This document shows positions 22,577 to 31,196 of a stretch of DNA of 38,799 nt, piece after piece. Position numbers and translations under genes: made by a program. Under the pieces are notes generated by a model. That model searched no databases and was not told the origin of the DNA. It saw only the letters and a list, made by a program, of their open reading frames with translations. The stretch's first letter is position 1, and each line of letters begins with the position of its first letter. This DNA comes from Candidatus Omnitrophota bacterium (lineage in GTDB: Bacteria; Omnitrophota; Omnitrophia; Omnitrophales; Aquincolibacteriaceae). The stretch spans positions 271,674-310,472 of the forward strand of contig JAKLFP010000002.1 of assembly GCA_022711115.1 (NCBI GenBank), written 5' to 3'.

Positions 22577-22604
22577 AATGTAACATTTTTCCGGGTTTTG
22601 TCAA
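22577..22604 (-). promoter_or_regulatory. Sigma70-like promoter of the small transcription unit
   Basis: A perfect -35 TTGACA (22599-22604) is separated by 16 nt from a -10 TACATT (22577-22582, four of six consensus bases). The predicted start is near 22570. It lies just after the stop codon of the amidase gene, and the unit it drives ends at the terminator at 22330-22365. Confidence 0.7.
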
Positions 22605-22638
22605 TACTTCGGAAGTGGATTTGCGGGAGGCGGGGAAA

Positions 22639-23412
22639 CTAGTAAATTTTGATGCGGCGTTTTAATTCCGTCCATGGAAAAAATTTTCCGGGGCACTCCG
22701 TTGCAGCCCCAGGAACGTCACGATGCCCCACGATATTACGGTCAGGAATATTATAAAATTTCTTGAGCGTGGAAACTAAAAACGTCAGCGAATCGAACAT
22801 CCTGTCGGGCAGTCCTGTTTCGCTGTAGTTTCCAACCACCGCAATACCGATGGCTTTTTTGTTCCAGTCTCCTTGTTTCGTATGTGCCCCATCCCTCTGC
22901 TTGATCCAACGCGGCCCTACCTCAATCTGCCCGCTCGCTTTACCGCGCGTCCCATTATCGATGAGAAAGTCATAGCCCATACCATTTTCCCACCCGCGTT
23001 GCTGGTGAAGATTATCGATACTATAAGCACTTCCTTCATCCGTCGCAGTGTGGTGAATAACAATGTGCGTCCACCGCGTCGTCGGATAAAGCGGAATATT
23101 AGGACGCGGCCCATAGGTGTTGGGAATGAGCAGTTTTTGACCTTTTTTAATCTGCGTGGGATCTGTCAGATGATTGACCTGCATGACCGTTTTCATATCC
23201 ACGCTATAGATGCTGCAGATGCGCCAAAGTGTTTCCGATGGACCGACTTCATGATAGACATTATGCGGCACCGCGTTCGGAGCAGGTAAGTTAGTACTGA
23301 TTGCGGAAACGGTTCTAGAAGGAGGCTGATACACGACCGGACGCGCCGAGGTGGCACATCCTGAGAGCAAATGCGCGCTTATCAGGGAAGCGAGAACAAC
23401 CCCAAAACGCAT
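22639..23412 (-). CDS. LysM-containing N-acetylmuramoyl-L-alanine amidase, lipoprotein
   Basis: The product is predicted to cleave the amide bond between MurNAc and the stem peptide. From ATG at 23412 (MRFGVVLASLIS) a short signal peptide ends in the lipobox LLSGC, so it is probably an outer- or inner-membrane lipoprotein. A LysM peptidoglycan-binding domain follows (YHEVGPSETLWRICS to LLIP). The C-terminal half is an Amidase_2/PGRP domain with THIVIHHTAT, GYDFLIDNG, GIAVVGNY and GHRDVPGAATECPGKFF, which hold the expected zinc histidine and cysteine ligands. The frame stays open upstream to a TTG at 23484 and an ATG at 23463. The start at 23412 gives the most normal signal peptide, but none has a strong ribosome site. 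Confidence 0.9.
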   Translation of the reverse strand: MRFGVVLASLISAHLLSGCATSARPVVYQPPSRTVSAISTNLPAPNAVPHNVYHEVGPSETLWRICSIYSVDMKTVMQVNHLTDPTQIKKGQKLLIPNTYGPRPNIPLYPTTRWTHIVIHHTATDEGSAYSIDNLHQQRGWENGMGYDFLIDNGTRGKASGQIEVGPRWIKQRDGAHTKQGDWNKKAIGIAVVGNYSETGLPDRMFDSLTFLVSTLKKFYNIPDRNIVGHRDVPGAATECPGKFFPWTELKRRIKIY

Positions 23413-23523
23413 CGCACAATATCGATACTTCACACGGAATAAGAGCAATTTAATAACATTCATATTGCATAATATTTTCGCCAAAACCCGGCCTTTTCTT
23501 AAGGGCCATTCGTGTCATGAAGA

Positions 23524-26403
23524 TCAAGACCTCCGGGCGAAATAAGCGGCTAACTTTTTCTGAAATGCGGAAAAACCGGTTGAAAGATTCGACCCGAGAT
23601 CCACAGCAAGCACCGAAAGCCCTTTACTTGAAAGCGCCTTGTAATCTCCCATCGCCTGGGCCTGCTTGAGTTGACTGAATCCGTAGATCTCTCCCGGGAT
23701 CCGAACATCTTTGCTGTCTTTAACAAAAATCTCTATAAAGATCCCATTCTTTGGCCCTCCCTTGTAAAGCTGTCCTATCGAGTGCAGGTATCGGGGGCCA
23801 AATCCGGAAAGCACAGGCACTTTCAGAGCGGCAGCAACGCTTTTTTGAAATGCCTGCAAGGTTTTTCTCGTTGCTGCGGTCCGATCCACGTAAGCCAGGA
23901 TGGAAATAAAACCGTTTGTGGGCAACTTTCCAAAAAAGGCCTCAAAATTGCTGTCGTCCGACGGACTCAATTGCGGATTTTTAACCGTCAAGACTTTTCC
24001 CGGTTTCGGAAGTGGCTTTTTATTTTTGATATCTTCAAGTAACTCGGCGGTGATATCCTTGGATTCTTTCACATTGGGCTCATCAAAAGGATTAATCTTA
24101 AGCAGCACGCTGGCAAAACTTGTCGCAACTTCCCATCGCAAAAACTCCCCCCCGACATTCATGCCATTTCCCCAGACAAAGTCCAGCACTGCGAATCCTT
24201 TTGCCTTGAGCGCCTTGATCCGGACCGCCCACAGTTTTTCGCTCTCACCTTTCAAACGAAGGATCACGAAAACACGATCTTTTCCGTAATAATCGAGATT
24301 GAGCAGCGGTTCCCCTGCCACAGGGACGATCCCTTTGCCCTCTTTGCCGGTGCTTTCCGCGATCAATTGTTCGGCCCAATCCGCAAAAGATGCCAGTGTC
24401 GGTGAAGTCCAGAATGTAAGTTTGTCTTTCCCGTGCATCGCCAAAACACCCATCAGCACACCTAGCAAGATCCCCTCATTTCTGGAAAGATCCTTGACCT
24501 GACGCATCTCATTTAAAAAACGTTGGGCATCTTGAAGGATTTTCCGGACATCGATCCCGAGAAGCGCTGCCGGCACCAGTCCAAAAAACGACAACGCAGA
24601 ATACCGCCCGCCGATGTCGACGGGATTCAGGAATAACCCGCCGAAAGTTTTGCTGCGCCCGAGGTCCTCCAACGGCGAGCCGTGATCGGTCACGATGACA
24701 AAGCGTTCCGCGGCCTTGTTTTCATCGCCTTTGTAGAATTTTTTCACCCGGTCAAAGAAATACTGATACTGCGAACGCGTCTCAATCGTGGAACCGGACT
24801 TGCTTCCCACAAGAAAAACCGCGGTCGCATACCGAACCACTTTCTCCACCTTCAAAATGCTGAGAGGATCGGTTGTGTCGAGCAGATGAAACCGGATCCC
24901 TTTGAGAGCTCCTTGGATCTTATGGGACGGTTTTTTAAGGATGAGCGACATAACTTCGGCCGCGAGGCTGGAACCTCCCATGCCCAAAAGAACTACATCT
25001 TTGATTTTTTCGTTGAAAAATCTTTCCTGAACCTGATCGATCTCGTAAAGCCGTCCGATGATCTTTTCGCAGTTATCCACCCACCCGAGGCGGTTCAGAA
25101 TCACTTTCTGGTGAGAAGCGTCATTGCTCCACAGCGTCGGATCTTTGGCAATCCAGCGCGCATGGACATCTTTTTTTTCAAGCTGTTTGAGCGCATCCGT
25201 CACTTTTTTTTGGAGGTTGTCCGGTAAAGAAATATTCACTTTGACGGTCGGTGTCGTGGCCATTTTTGTTTCTCTTTTCCTTTCCAAAGTTGTCATAAGG
25301 GATTCAAATGAATGGATAAACGCTTTGACACCATCTTTTTGGAGACGGTCACAAACCGCATGGATATCGATGCCAATGTTTTTAAGTTTTCGGATCACCT
25401 CTTGCGCGCCGGCAATATCTTCTTCGATTGTGTCGGCTCGAATTTGCCCGTGATCCAACACCGCCTCCCAAGTCGCTTGCGGCAGTGTATTGACCGTGTC
25501 TTTCCCGATCAGGGTTTCGACATAAACAAGATCCGGATAAGCGGGATTTTTGCAGCTCGTGCTGCCCCACAACGTCTTTTGAACATACGCACCTTTGCCT
25601 CTGAGGGACTGAAAACGCTGGGAGGCGAAGATCTTTTTGAATTCCTGGTAGACCATCTTCGAGTTCGCAATCGCGGCCTTCCCCTTGAGTTCGTTCAGCA
25701 GACTTCGTTTCGCAGAATCTTGCTCCGTGGCGAGTTTGGCATCAAGTTGTTTGTCGATGTCGGTGTCGATGCGGCTCACGAAAACACTGGCCACGGAATG
25801 AACGCCGGCAAGGTCTCCGCCCTTTGCGACAAACGCTTCGAGACCGTCCAGATAGGCATTGGCCACATCCCGGTAATTTTGCTGGGAAAAAATGAGGGTC
25901 ACGTTAACGTTAATTCCTTCACCAATAAGTCGCCGGACCGCTGCAATCCCCTGTGCGGTGGCCGGCACTTTGATCATCACATTCGGTTTATTCACAAGCC
26001 GGAAAAGCCGCTTGGCTTCCAAAACCGTCGCATCCTCGTTAAAGGCAAGGTTCGGCAGAACTTCAAGACTCACAAAACCATGTTCTCCGTTCGTTTTCTG
26101 AAATACAGGGGAAAAAAGATCACAGGTTTCACGAATATCGGAAAGAGTCAGGGCATCATAGATCTCAAGCGTGCTGGCACGGGCATGAATGAACTTTTGA
26201 ATATCGGCTTCATAACCCTCTCCCTGGCTGATGGCCTGCTGAAAAATAGAAGGGTTGGAAGTCACGCCCAAAAGACCTTTTTCCTCAATGTACGCCTTTA
26301 AGGTTCCGGAACTCAGAAGCTTCCGACTGATCGTGTCCAGCCATGGCCCCTGACCGGCCTTATAAAGTTCAACACTCGGTAAGGCGCTCATACACGTTCC
26401 CAT
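23524..26403 (-). CDS. tal-pgi: Bifunctional transaldolase / glucose-6-phosphate isomerase
   Basis: This is a 959-aa fusion. Residues 1 to about 375 are transaldolase (EC 2.2.1.2): GLLGVTSNPSIF, NEDATVLEAKRL, and NVMIKVPATAQG with Schiff-base K145. From about 381 onward is a phosphoglucose isomerase (EC 5.3.1.9) with VVLLGMGGSSLAAEV, AVFLVGSKSGSTIET, FVIVTDHGSPL and GGRYSALSFFGL. It links the non-oxidative pentose phosphate pathway to glycolysis. The start at 26403 has GGGGAG 3 nt upstream; the in-frame ATG at 26391 is an alternative. At the junction an ATG (25263, M381) is preceded by AAAGGAAAAGAG, resembling a retained ribosome site, so a separate isomerase could also be made. The length is normal for this fusion family. 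Confidence 0.96.
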   Translation of the reverse strand: MGTCMSALPSVELYKAGQGPWLDTISRKLLSSGTLKAYIEEKGLLGVTSNPSIFQQAISQGEGYEADIQKFIHARASTLEIYDALTLSDIRETCDLFSPVFQKTNGEHGFVSLEVLPNLAFNEDATVLEAKRLFRLVNKPNVMIKVPATAQGIAAVRRLIGEGINVNVTLIFSQQNYRDVANAYLDGLEAFVAKGGDLAGVHSVASVFVSRIDTDIDKQLDAKLATEQDSAKRSLLNELKGKAAIANSKMVYQEFKKIFASQRFQSLRGKGAYVQKTLWGSTSCKNPAYPDLVYVETLIGKDTVNTLPQATWEAVLDHGQIRADTIEEDIAGAQEVIRKLKNIGIDIHAVCDRLQKDGVKAFIHSFESLMTTLERKRETKMATTPTVKVNISLPDNLQKKVTDALKQLEKKDVHARWIAKDPTLWSNDASHQKVILNRLGWVDNCEKIIGRLYEIDQVQERFFNEKIKDVVLLGMGGSSLAAEVMSLILKKPSHKIQGALKGIRFHLLDTTDPLSILKVEKVVRYATAVFLVGSKSGSTIETRSQYQYFFDRVKKFYKGDENKAAERFVIVTDHGSPLEDLGRSKTFGGLFLNPVDIGGRYSALSFFGLVPAALLGIDVRKILQDAQRFLNEMRQVKDLSRNEGILLGVLMGVLAMHGKDKLTFWTSPTLASFADWAEQLIAESTGKEGKGIVPVAGEPLLNLDYYGKDRVFVILRLKGESEKLWAVRIKALKAKGFAVLDFVWGNGMNVGGEFLRWEVATSFASVLLKINPFDEPNVKESKDITAELLEDIKNKKPLPKPGKVLTVKNPQLSPSDDSNFEAFFGKLPTNGFISILAYVDRTAATRKTLQAFQKSVAAALKVPVLSGFGPRYLHSIGQLYKGGPKNGIFIEIFVKDSKDVRIPGEIYGFSQLKQAQAMGDYKALSSKGLSVLAVDLGSNLSTGFSAFQKKLAAYFARRS

Positions 26404-26480
26404 ATTCTCCCCTTTTTAATTTTAAGCATGATGTTATTAAGGCAGGAAAAACGGAATGCAGTATAGCATGCTGCATCACG

Positions 26481-27602
26481 CTATTCAACGTTGGAATCCT
26501 TCTTCAGAATGTTCCAGTCATCGATTTTTTTTAAAGTTTCCTGGATGGTCCGGATCAGGTTCGGAAAACCGGCTTTGGTCAGCGAGGAGATCATGATTCC
26601 TTCCGGAAAAACATCCTGAATTCTTGCCATTTCAACATCGCTAAGAAGATCTGCTTTATTGAGCACAAGAAGTTTTTCTTTCGCGCCAGCACCTAATTCC
26701 TCGAGCACTTGATCCACCACTTGTTTATGCTCCATGGCATGCTCACTGGCGGCATCCACCACCACCAGAATCAAATCCGCATCCAGCACCTCTTCCAATG
26801 TCGCATGGAAGGCTTTGACAAGCCCGTGAGGCAATTCGCGGATAAATCCGACCGTATCCGTAAACAGTATGGATTTTCCGGAACCGTCCTCGTAGATGCG
26901 TGTTTTTGGATCCAGCGTCGCGAATAACCGATTCTCCACATAAGCATCCGCACCGGTCAGGGCGTTGAGCAACGTAGATTTCCCGGCGTTCGTATAGCCC
27001 ACGATGGCGACTTGCCTCAAACCTTTTTGGCGACGCCCTTGACGGATTTGCGCGCGATGCACTCTCAACTTTTCAAGCTGCTTTTGAATATGTTCAATAC
27101 GTCCCCGGATTCTACGACGGTCCACCTCGAGTTTCTGTTCACCCGGCCCTCTGGTCCCGATGCCGCCCCCCAGACGCGACATGATCACGCCCATCCCGAC
27201 AAGTCGCGGTAAAAGATATTGAAGCTGGGCCAATTCCACCTGGAGTTTTCCGTCACTGGAAACCGCACGCCGGGCAAAAATATCAAGAATGAGGCCGGTC
27301 CTGTCTACCACACGAACACCGCAAGCCTCTTCGAGATTGCGCGCTTGAACGGGTGATAAATCCACACTGAAGATCAGAACATTTGCATTCGTGTTATGAA
27401 TTTCCGTATGGATCTCTTCGATTTTTCCTTTACGGATATAATGACTCGGACTGGGATGTGGCACGTTCGCCGTCACGCTGCCTACCACGGCTCCATGCGC
27501 TGATTCCGTCAATTCTTTCATCTCTTCCAGCACATCGAGGGGGTCCGGACAATTTTTTGCTCCGGATTTAACAATCACAAGAAATGCTTTATCGCGAGCC
27601 AT
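26481..27602 (-). CDS. hflX: Ribosome-associated GTPase HflX
   Basis: HflX splits stalled or hibernating ribosomes in a nucleotide-dependent way. The 373-aa protein has the N-terminal HflX domain with IRKGKIEEI, the glycine-rich segment GGGIGTRGPGEQKLEVDRR (145-163), a helical linker, and then the G domain: G1 GYTNAGKST (202-210), DPKTR, G3 DTVGFI (249-254) and G4 NKAD (315-318). The length is on the short side because there is little C-terminal extension. The start overlaps the end of miaA by 14 nt, suggesting coupled translation. In many bacteria miaA and hflX are also neighbours. Confidence 0.97.
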   Translation of the reverse strand: MARDKAFLVIVKSGAKNCPDPLDVLEEMKELTESAHGAVVGSVTANVPHPSPSHYIRKGKIEEIHTEIHNTNANVLIFSVDLSPVQARNLEEACGVRVVDRTGLILDIFARRAVSSDGKLQVELAQLQYLLPRLVGMGVIMSRLGGGIGTRGPGEQKLEVDRRRIRGRIEHIQKQLEKLRVHRAQIRQGRRQKGLRQVAIVGYTNAGKSTLLNALTGADAYVENRLFATLDPKTRIYEDGSGKSILFTDTVGFIRELPHGLVKAFHATLEEVLDADLILVVVDAASEHAMEHKQVVDQVLEELGAGAKEKLLVLNKADLLSDVEMARIQDVFPEGIMISSLTKAGFPNLIRTIQETLKKIDDWNILKKDSNVE

Positions 27603-28560
27603 CGTTTTTTTCCTCGTAAACGTTTGTTAAATTAAAATAACGGATAAGAAATTCCCCCATTTTTTTGACGCTGATACCCTCCGGCCACCAAATCCACCGG
27701 ATCCCTTTTTCGCGCTTAAACCAAGTCCACTGACGTTTAGCGAAATGACGGGTACTTTGTTTGATTTTTTCCTTTATTTCATGCCAACCTTCGTGTGGGA
27801 CGTCCGCCTGAAGTCCTGCCAACACTTCTTTATACCCGACGCCTTGCAACGCGGTTTCGGAAAATTTCTTTTTGGCCAGCCGTTCTACTTCACGAACTAA
27901 ACCTTCACGGAACATCTTGTCCACACGCATATTAATCTTATCATAAAGAGCTTTTCTGTCTCGATGCAGGCCAATCATTAAAGTCGGATAACCTAATTCT
28001 TTTAACCCTGGAGCTTTGCGAACCGGCTTCGAAGGCTTTTTCCCGGATAATTCATAAATTTCAAGGGCACGGATAATCCGTCTCTGATTTTTCGAACCGA
28101 TAGCTTTCGCTCTCACAGGATCCACTTTGAGAAGACGCGCGTACAGAACCGGCAACCCCCTCTCTTGAACCTCACGCTCAAGTTTCCGGCGTATCCGAGG
28201 ATCAGCACCGGGCTGCCGCAAAAATCCCTCTAAAAGCGCTCGAATATAAAAACCCGTCCCTCCGGCAACAATGGGGGTTTTGCCGCGTCTTATCACTTCC
28301 CTGATTTTTTTTAACGCGAAATGATAGTAAGCAAAGACAGAAAAATTTCTTTTCGGTGAAATAAGATCGACACCGTGATGGGGGATACCTTGCCGCTCTT
28401 TTTTCGAAAGCTTCGCGGTCCCGATGTCCATCCCCTTATAAACCAGCATGGAATCCGCGGAAACTACCTCGCCATGAAGACGGTTCGCGAGTGTGATGGC
28501 AAGTTCGGATTTACCGGAAGCCGTAGGTCCTACAATAAAAAGGATGGTGGTTTTCTTCAC
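27589..28560 (-). CDS. miaA: tRNA dimethylallyltransferase MiaA
   Basis: MiaA transfers an isopentenyl group to N6 of A37 in tRNAs reading UNN codons. The 323-aa protein has the P-loop IVGPTASGKSELA near the N-terminus, VSADSMLVYKGMDIGTAK (the substrate-binding aspartate and the IGTAK motif), IVAGGTGFYIRALLEG, NQRRIIRALEIYELSG, and the late GVGYKEVL and TRHFAKRQWTWFKR motifs. The length is normal. Its ATG overlaps the argS stop by 4 nt and its end overlaps hflX by 14 nt, so the three genes form a tight translational unit. Confidence 0.98.
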   Translation of the reverse strand: MKKTTILFIVGPTASGKSELAITLANRLHGEVVSADSMLVYKGMDIGTAKLSKKERQGIPHHGVDLISPKRNFSVFAYYHFALKKIREVIRRGKTPIVAGGTGFYIRALLEGFLRQPGADPRIRRKLEREVQERGLPVLYARLLKVDPVRAKAIGSKNQRRIIRALEIYELSGKKPSKPVRKAPGLKELGYPTLMIGLHRDRKALYDKINMRVDKMFREGLVREVERLAKKKFSETALQGVGYKEVLAGLQADVPHEGWHEIKEKIKQSTRHFAKRQWTWFKREKGIRWIWWPEGISVKKMGEFLIRYFNLTNVYEEKNDGSR

Positions 28561-30218
28561 ATAGATTCGGGCTGAGAAATGCCCAAAAGTTCAAGGCCGT
28601 TGCGCAAGACCACGCGTGTGGCATCCGCCAAAAGAAGGCGCGCCTTGGTAAGCGGCTGGTCCTCGGTCACGATTCGGTGACAGCTGTAAAACTTATGAAA
28701 ACAGGCGGCCACTTGCCTCAAGTAATCCGCAAGACGGTACGGTTCCAGCGATTTGCTCGCCTGATCCAGAAAATCCGGAAATTGCGACAGACAGCCGATC
28801 AGCTCGGCTTCTTCCGGTGAGGACAGGAGATTGAGATCGACTTTATTCGTCACATTTTGCCCGGAAAATTTCAGCAGGCTTGCAATGCGGGCGTGGGCAT
28901 ATTGGAGATAATAGACCGGATTCTCCTGAGACTGAGCCTTCGCAAGATCCAGATCAAAATCCAGATGGCTCTCCTGCCGACGCATGACAAAGAAAAAGCG
29001 GGTGGCGTCCACGCCCACTTCGTCGTAAAGCTCGCGCAAGGTCACAAATTCGCCGGCCCGTGTGGACATGCGGACGGGCTGACCTTTTCTGAAAAGCGTC
29101 GTCAATTGCACAATCCCGATATGGATCGCCTCGGGCGCGTAGCCCAGAGCCTGACAGGCGGCTTTGAGACGCGGGATGTACCCATGGTGGTCCGGTCCCC
29201 AGAGATTGACGAGCATGTTGTAGCCCCGTTCATATTTTGAAAGATGATAAGCGATATCCGGCGCGAGATAGGTATATTCCCCCGTCGATTTCCTGACCAC
29301 CCGATCTTTGTCATCCCCAAGGCTCGTCGACCGAAACCACAAAGCACCTTCTTCCTCAAAAAGACAACCTTTGTCCTTCAACACTTGGAGCGCGTGTTCC
29401 ACGGATTTTTTTGCATACAACGTTTTTTCGCTGAAATAATGGTCAAAGTGAACACCCATCTTGGCCAAGTCTTCCTCAATGCAGTGCATTAGGTGTTTCA
29501 CGGCATAATGACCGCAATATTCCACTGCCTTTTCTTCGGGTTCCCGGAGCAAGCCTTCTTTTTTTTCTTTTTCGATGATATCCCGTGCGATGTCACGGAT
29601 GTAGCTTCCCTGATAACCGTCTTCCGGAAAAGACATCTCCATCCCGAGAAGTTCGTTGTACCGCGCCCAGACACTTTTGCTAAGGAGCATCATCTGACGC
29701 CCTGCGTCGTTCAAATAATATTCCGCATAAACTTCATGCCCTGTGAATTTCAGGATTCTTGCAAGACAGTCACCGACCGCGGCCTGACGGCCGTGAGCAA
29801 TGGTAAGCGGCCCCGTCGGGTTGGCGCTAACAAATTCCAGGATCACTTTTTTACCGGCTCCGGATTTTGTTCTTCCGTAATTTTTTTCCTGGTCATGGAT
29901 CTGAAGAAGCACGGAACCGAGATCTTTTTTGTGAAGGTAGAAATTGAAGAACGCATTGCCGGCGATTTCTATTTTGGCTATGGGAGAATCCTTGCCCGCC
30001 TTTTGTTCCAGCAGAGGTTTTAGCTGGGCGGCAATTTCGGCGGGTTTTTGACGCGTTATTTTTGCCAAACGGAATGCCACATTACAGGAAAGATCGCCAT
30101 GCTGCGTCTCTTTGGGCGGATGCAGGTCATATTCGAAATCATCCGGCAAGGAAACGCTTTGTCCGTTGCAATAAATGCGTATGACAGAATCGATAAGATT
30201 TCGTATTGTAGATTTCAT
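28557..30218 (-). CDS. argS: Arginine-tRNA ligase
   Basis: ArgS charges tRNA-Arg with arginine. The 553-aa product starts with the ArgRS-specific N-terminal domain (HPPKETQHGDLSCNVAFRLA). The class I catalytic core follows, with FVSANPTGPLTIAHGR containing the HIGH-equivalent, YYLNDAGRQM, and LWGPDHHGYIPRLKAA. GQPVRMSTRAGEF takes the place of KMSKS, as usual for ArgRS. A DALR anticodon-binding domain ends the protein (NPVYYLQYAHARIASLL onward). The length is typical. It overlaps miaA by 4 nt. Confidence 0.98.
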   Translation of the reverse strand: MKSTIRNLIDSVIRIYCNGQSVSLPDDFEYDLHPPKETQHGDLSCNVAFRLAKITRQKPAEIAAQLKPLLEQKAGKDSPIAKIEIAGNAFFNFYLHKKDLGSVLLQIHDQEKNYGRTKSGAGKKVILEFVSANPTGPLTIAHGRQAAVGDCLARILKFTGHEVYAEYYLNDAGRQMMLLSKSVWARYNELLGMEMSFPEDGYQGSYIRDIARDIIEKEKKEGLLREPEEKAVEYCGHYAVKHLMHCIEEDLAKMGVHFDHYFSEKTLYAKKSVEHALQVLKDKGCLFEEEGALWFRSTSLGDDKDRVVRKSTGEYTYLAPDIAYHLSKYERGYNMLVNLWGPDHHGYIPRLKAACQALGYAPEAIHIGIVQLTTLFRKGQPVRMSTRAGEFVTLRELYDEVGVDATRFFFVMRRQESHLDFDLDLAKAQSQENPVYYLQYAHARIASLLKFSGQNVTNKVDLNLLSSPEEAELIGCLSQFPDFLDQASKSLEPYRLADYLRQVAACFHKFYSCHRIVTEDQPLTKARLLLADATRVVLRNGLELLGISQPESM

Positions 30219-30300
30219 AGGATGTTTTCACTGCCCCGAACATCACAATCAAGATTCAAACAAGAATCTTACGCGCCGCGTATCAAGCGCTGCGCCTTCT

Positions 30301-30633
30301 TTAGATTTTCTTCGCCTCGCCCCACAAACGTTCGAGGCCGTAGAATTCGCGTGTTTCACGATAAAAGATATGGGCGATCACCGGACCAAAATCCAAAAGA
30401 ACCCATTTCCCTTCCTGCATCCCTTCGACATGCCAAGCCGGCATTTTTCGCTGTTTCATTTCTTCCACAAGATGACTTGCGATCGTTTTCACGTGACGGT
30501 CGCTATTGCCATGAGTAATCAAAAAATAATGGCTCAAGCTGGAAAGCTTAGAAATATCGAGAAGCACAATCTCTTCGGCCTTCTTGTCTTCGGCCAACGT
30601 CCTTAAAAGTTCCGCAATGCGTTTCGGTTGCAA
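30301..30633 (-). CDS. rsfS: Ribosomal silencing factor RsfS
   Basis: RsfS binds ribosomal protein uL14 and blocks subunit joining during starvation. The 110-aa product matches the family length and carries the expected sequence AEEIVLLDISKLSSLSHYF, ITHGNSDRHVKTIA, WHVEGMQEGKWVLLDFG and VIAHIFYRETREFYGLERLW. It lies 82 nt before argS. That gap contains a 7-bp hairpin (AAGATTC/GAATCTT, 30251-30270) without a T-run. Confidence 0.98.
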   Translation of the reverse strand: MQPKRIAELLRTLAEDKKAEEIVLLDISKLSSLSHYFLITHGNSDRHVKTIASHLVEEMKQRKMPAWHVEGMQEGKWVLLDFGPVIAHIFYRETREFYGLERLWGEAKKI

Positions 30634-30713
30634 GATAAAGCCCGCCTTTCTTATAAAAAGTTCGCAAATTATAGCATGGACCCCAAAAACGGGAAAAAGA
30701 AAACCTTGCGAAG

Positions 30714-31196
30714 CTACTTCTTCAGGGATCCTTCATGTTTCAACAAAAACTTTTTCCATCGGATGCCGCCGGAATACCGGCCCAAGGTGCCGTCTTCATG
30801 AATCACACGATGGCAAGGAATCACGACCGGCAAACGGTTCTTCCGCATGGCTGAACCGACAGCGCGTGCCGCTCCCGGAAATCCGGCCCGCTTTGCCAAA
30901 GCGCTGTAGCTGATCACTTTACCGGGCGGCACCTTGCATAAAGCCCGATAAACTTGTTTTTCAAAAGCTGTACAGCCCGATAAATCCATTCTCAGCTTTA
31001 ACTTCGCGCCCGGATTTTTAAAATATCTTATAAAAACCAATCCTTGTTTTTGGCCGCCGGACAAACTTGATTTTCTTTTTTCCCCTTTCCCTTTTGGAAA
31101 AGTAACCCGGTATAGGCCCTGACTGGTACCTTCAAGACAAAATACACCGCCTTTTGTGTTCACGGGAAATGACCAGGTAATTTCAGGAGCGCTCAT
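30714..31196 (-). CDS. ogt: Methylated-DNA-protein-cysteine methyltransferase
   Basis: The product removes alkyl groups from O6-alkylguanine by irreversible transfer to its own cysteine. The active site VVIPCHRVI is followed by GRYSGGIRWKKFLLKHEG, and the helix-turn-helix with arginine finger is AVGSAMRKNR. FEKQVYRALCKVPPGKVISYSALAKRAG is the canonical DNA-binding-domain start. At 160 aa it is a normal length and has no AdaA-like extension. Its start overlaps the nadE stop by 4 nt. ogt and mgt are near-synonyms here. Confidence 0.96.
   Translation of the reverse strand: MSAPEITWSFPVNTKGGVFCLEGTSQGLYRVTFPKGKGEKRKSSLSGGQKQGLVFIRYFKNPGAKLKLRMDLSGCTAFEKQVYRALCKVPPGKVISYSALAKRAGFPGAARAVGSAMRKNRLPVVIPCHRVIHEDGTLGRYSGGIRWKKFLLKHEGSLKK

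Noticed and set aside
25312-26301. 329-aa plus-strand ORF opposite tal-pgi
   Set aside because: It lies entirely antisense to a well-conserved enzyme gene. Its composition mirrors the opposite coding frame and no motif is present.
26446-26475. Weak hairpin ATGCAG/CTGCAT after hflX as terminator
   Set aside because: The stem is only 6 bp and the T-run is separated from it by several bases. It is too weak to call.
30251-30270. Hairpin AAGATTC/GAATCTT between rsfS and argS
   Set aside because: It is a short AT-rich stem without a T-run and does not resemble a T-box or other argS leader. It may be chance.
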